Of a DNA stretch of 31,704 nt, positions 30,702 to 31,704 are shown in pieces (position 1 is the first letter of the stretch; every line of letters begins with the position of its first letter). A program made the position numbers and the translations under genes. Origin of the DNA: an uncultured archaeon (GTDB taxonomy: Archaea; Nanobdellota; Nanobdellia; Woesearchaeales; ARS49); NCBI GenBank assembly GCA_902385765.1, contig CABMGU010000050.1, positions 1-31,704 on the forward strand. The letters are read 5' to 3'. A model generated the notes under the pieces. The model ran no database searches and had not been told where the DNA came from. It was given only the letters and a program-made list of their open reading frames with translations.

Positions 30702-31704
30702 TTACTCACGCTGAACAAAATTCAGCAAAACAACAAACAAAATGCCAAAAGCAGCAACAAACACCAAAAGAAGACCGCTACTTGAAGAAGTCGGCTCATC
30801 CTGAACTGCATAACCGCTTAACGGGAAATCGTAGACGGCACTGCCAGTAACACCTGCAGGCATCAAACATTGATACACGGCACTCAAACCACCAATAGTC
30901 AAAGTGCATTTTTGGTTGAGCTGGGCAGTTGTACAGGAACCAATAGGAATTGAACAGGCATCAGGTGGGCAATTCGGCGTGCAAATGCCAAAAGTGCAGG
31001 ATTGAGGACAAGCGCCCACATTAACCCAGGAAGGGACAACAGTCACGCACTGGCAAACGGAAGAGCACATCTCACCCGCGCTACAGTCAGCATTTGATTC
31101 ACACTCTTCCGAAGCCTGATTAATAACTCCATCACCGCAGTAAAGACACCTGCAATTATCGTCGCAGGTGCCAATCTTGCTGTTCTTGGTACAGGCTGAA
31201 CCCTCACCATCGCAATCTTCAGAAGCCTGATTAACCTGATTATCGCCGCAAACAGGCGCAGCAGTGCACTGGCACTGAGCATTACAAACCTTTCCAGACG
31301 GACAACCAGCAACATCACACTCTTCAGACGCCTGGTTAACAGAGCCATCGCCGCAAACAGGAGTGGAAGACAAACACTTGTAAACATTGCTAAAGCCACT
31401 AACCGTTAAAATACACTGCTGGTTAGCTTGCAAACAGGATGATGAAATAACTCCAGAAATCGTAGGACAAACAGTAGAAGTCGGGCATGCAGGATAACAA
31501 TATCTGGAACCAAGAATAGTAGTGCAGGATTCGGGACAGGCACCCTGATTTACCCAGGAAAGAACAGCAGGAATGCACTTGCACGTGTTATCACAATAAC
31601 CATTTTGGCCATTCTTAGTGCAAGCAGTACCAATACCATCACACTCTTCAGGAGACTCTATCCGATTATTAACGCATATAGGGCCAGCAACTGTACCATT
31701 ACAC
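30702..31704 (-). CDS. Cys-repeat surface protein with C-terminal membrane anchor (5' end beyond window)
   Basis: The frame is open to the right edge, so at least 334 codons are present and the N-terminus is missing. Repeats of the form C-G-D-G-x-(V/I)-N-Q-A-S-E-E-C-(D/E) occur at least three times, plus a related V-N-N-x-x-E-x-P-E-E-C-D-G unit near the edge. They match the Myxococcus-type Cys-rich repeat seen in many secreted proteins. Between them, W-V-N-(V/Q)-G-A-C-P-(Q/E)-S-C-T and Q-x-N-Q-(Q/K)-C-x-L-T-(V/I) modules also repeat. A Ser-rich spacer and one hydrophobic helix (about 20 residues) ending in Q-R-E form a C-terminal anchor. It is probably an extracellular adhesive or structural protein. 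The + strand is A/C-rich despite the minus coding direction. Confidence 0.85.
   Translation of the reverse strand, partial: CNGTVAGPICVNNRIESPEECDGIGTACTKNGQNGYCDNTCKCIPAVLSWVNQGACPESCTTILGSRYCYPACPTSTVCPTISGVISSSCLQANQQCILTVSGFSNVYKCLSSTPVCGDGSVNQASEECDVAGCPSGKVCNAQCQCTAAPVCGDNQVNQASEDCDGEGSACTKNSKIGTCDDNCRCLYCGDGVINQASEECESNADCSAGEMCSSVCQCVTVVPSWVNVGACPQSCTFGICTPNCPPDACSIPIGSCTTAQLNQKCTLTIGGLSAVYQCLMPAGVTGSAVYDFPLSGYAVQDEPTSSSSGLLLVFVAAFGILFVVLLNFVQRE

Noticed and set aside
30702..30790. Archaeosortase-type sorting signal on the Cys-repeat protein
   Set aside because: A Ser-rich spacer and C-terminal helix are present, but I see no P-G-F or similar tripeptide before the helix.

Overview
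The window reads as the genome of an archaeon, most likely a DPANN lineage of the Woesearchaeota/Pacearchaeota type. Directly visible support: archaeal-type Pth2, ribosomal protein S6e, a NOG1-family GTPase, an endonuclease-Q-like PHP protein, and many TATA boxes (one with a textbook BRE) placed about 26 bases before a start codon, which implies leaderless mRNAs. The DPANN placement is inference from the gene style, especially proteins starting with an M-K-K-G-Q-I-T-V-F type N-terminus. No rRNA, tRNA or CRISPR array was seen.

Layout. 1-242 is the start of a secreted LamG-like protein that runs off the left edge. 392-2573 holds two tandem membrane-anchored paralogues, then pth2 and rps6e. 2644-3540 is a membrane-anchored protein whose last domain is cut off by an in-frame TAA. 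3634-4476 is a minus-strand Bro-N/DinD-like gene of foreign composition. 4630-22549 is one 17.9-kb operon of six genes joined by ATGA overlaps or a 2-base gap. It encodes two paralogous KGQ-anchored proteins, two large secreted Ig-like/Cys-rich proteins (1054 and 2510 aa), a secreted P/A/T-rich protein and a polytopic membrane protein. Its plan is (A1-B1)-(C-D)-(A2-B2), and it is my main candidate for an undescribed cell-surface or adhesion apparatus.

22550-27690 is an accessory patchwork: two adjacent hairpins; a nucleotidyltransferase gene whose 3' end has been split by a 136-bp double-hairpin element (the displaced original end is still readable); its 65-aa partner; an unknown gene facing a DUF4258-type toxin / YgiT-zinc-finger-AbrB antitoxin pair; two membrane proteins in the style of the surface operon; a 106-bp duplicated promoter region; a small LMW-phosphatase-like protein; and a PIN toxin tail-to-tail with a ribbon-helix-helix protein. 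27728-30387 returns to core-like genes (NOG1, a membrane protein, EndoQ). The right edge carries a small Cys-containing membrane protein and the 3' part of a Cys-repeat, C-terminally anchored surface protein.

A strong A+C excess on the + strand covers most of the window whatever the gene direction, and drops sharply in several accessory genes. It works as a marker of recent acquisition. All family assignments are from memory of motifs; no search was run.
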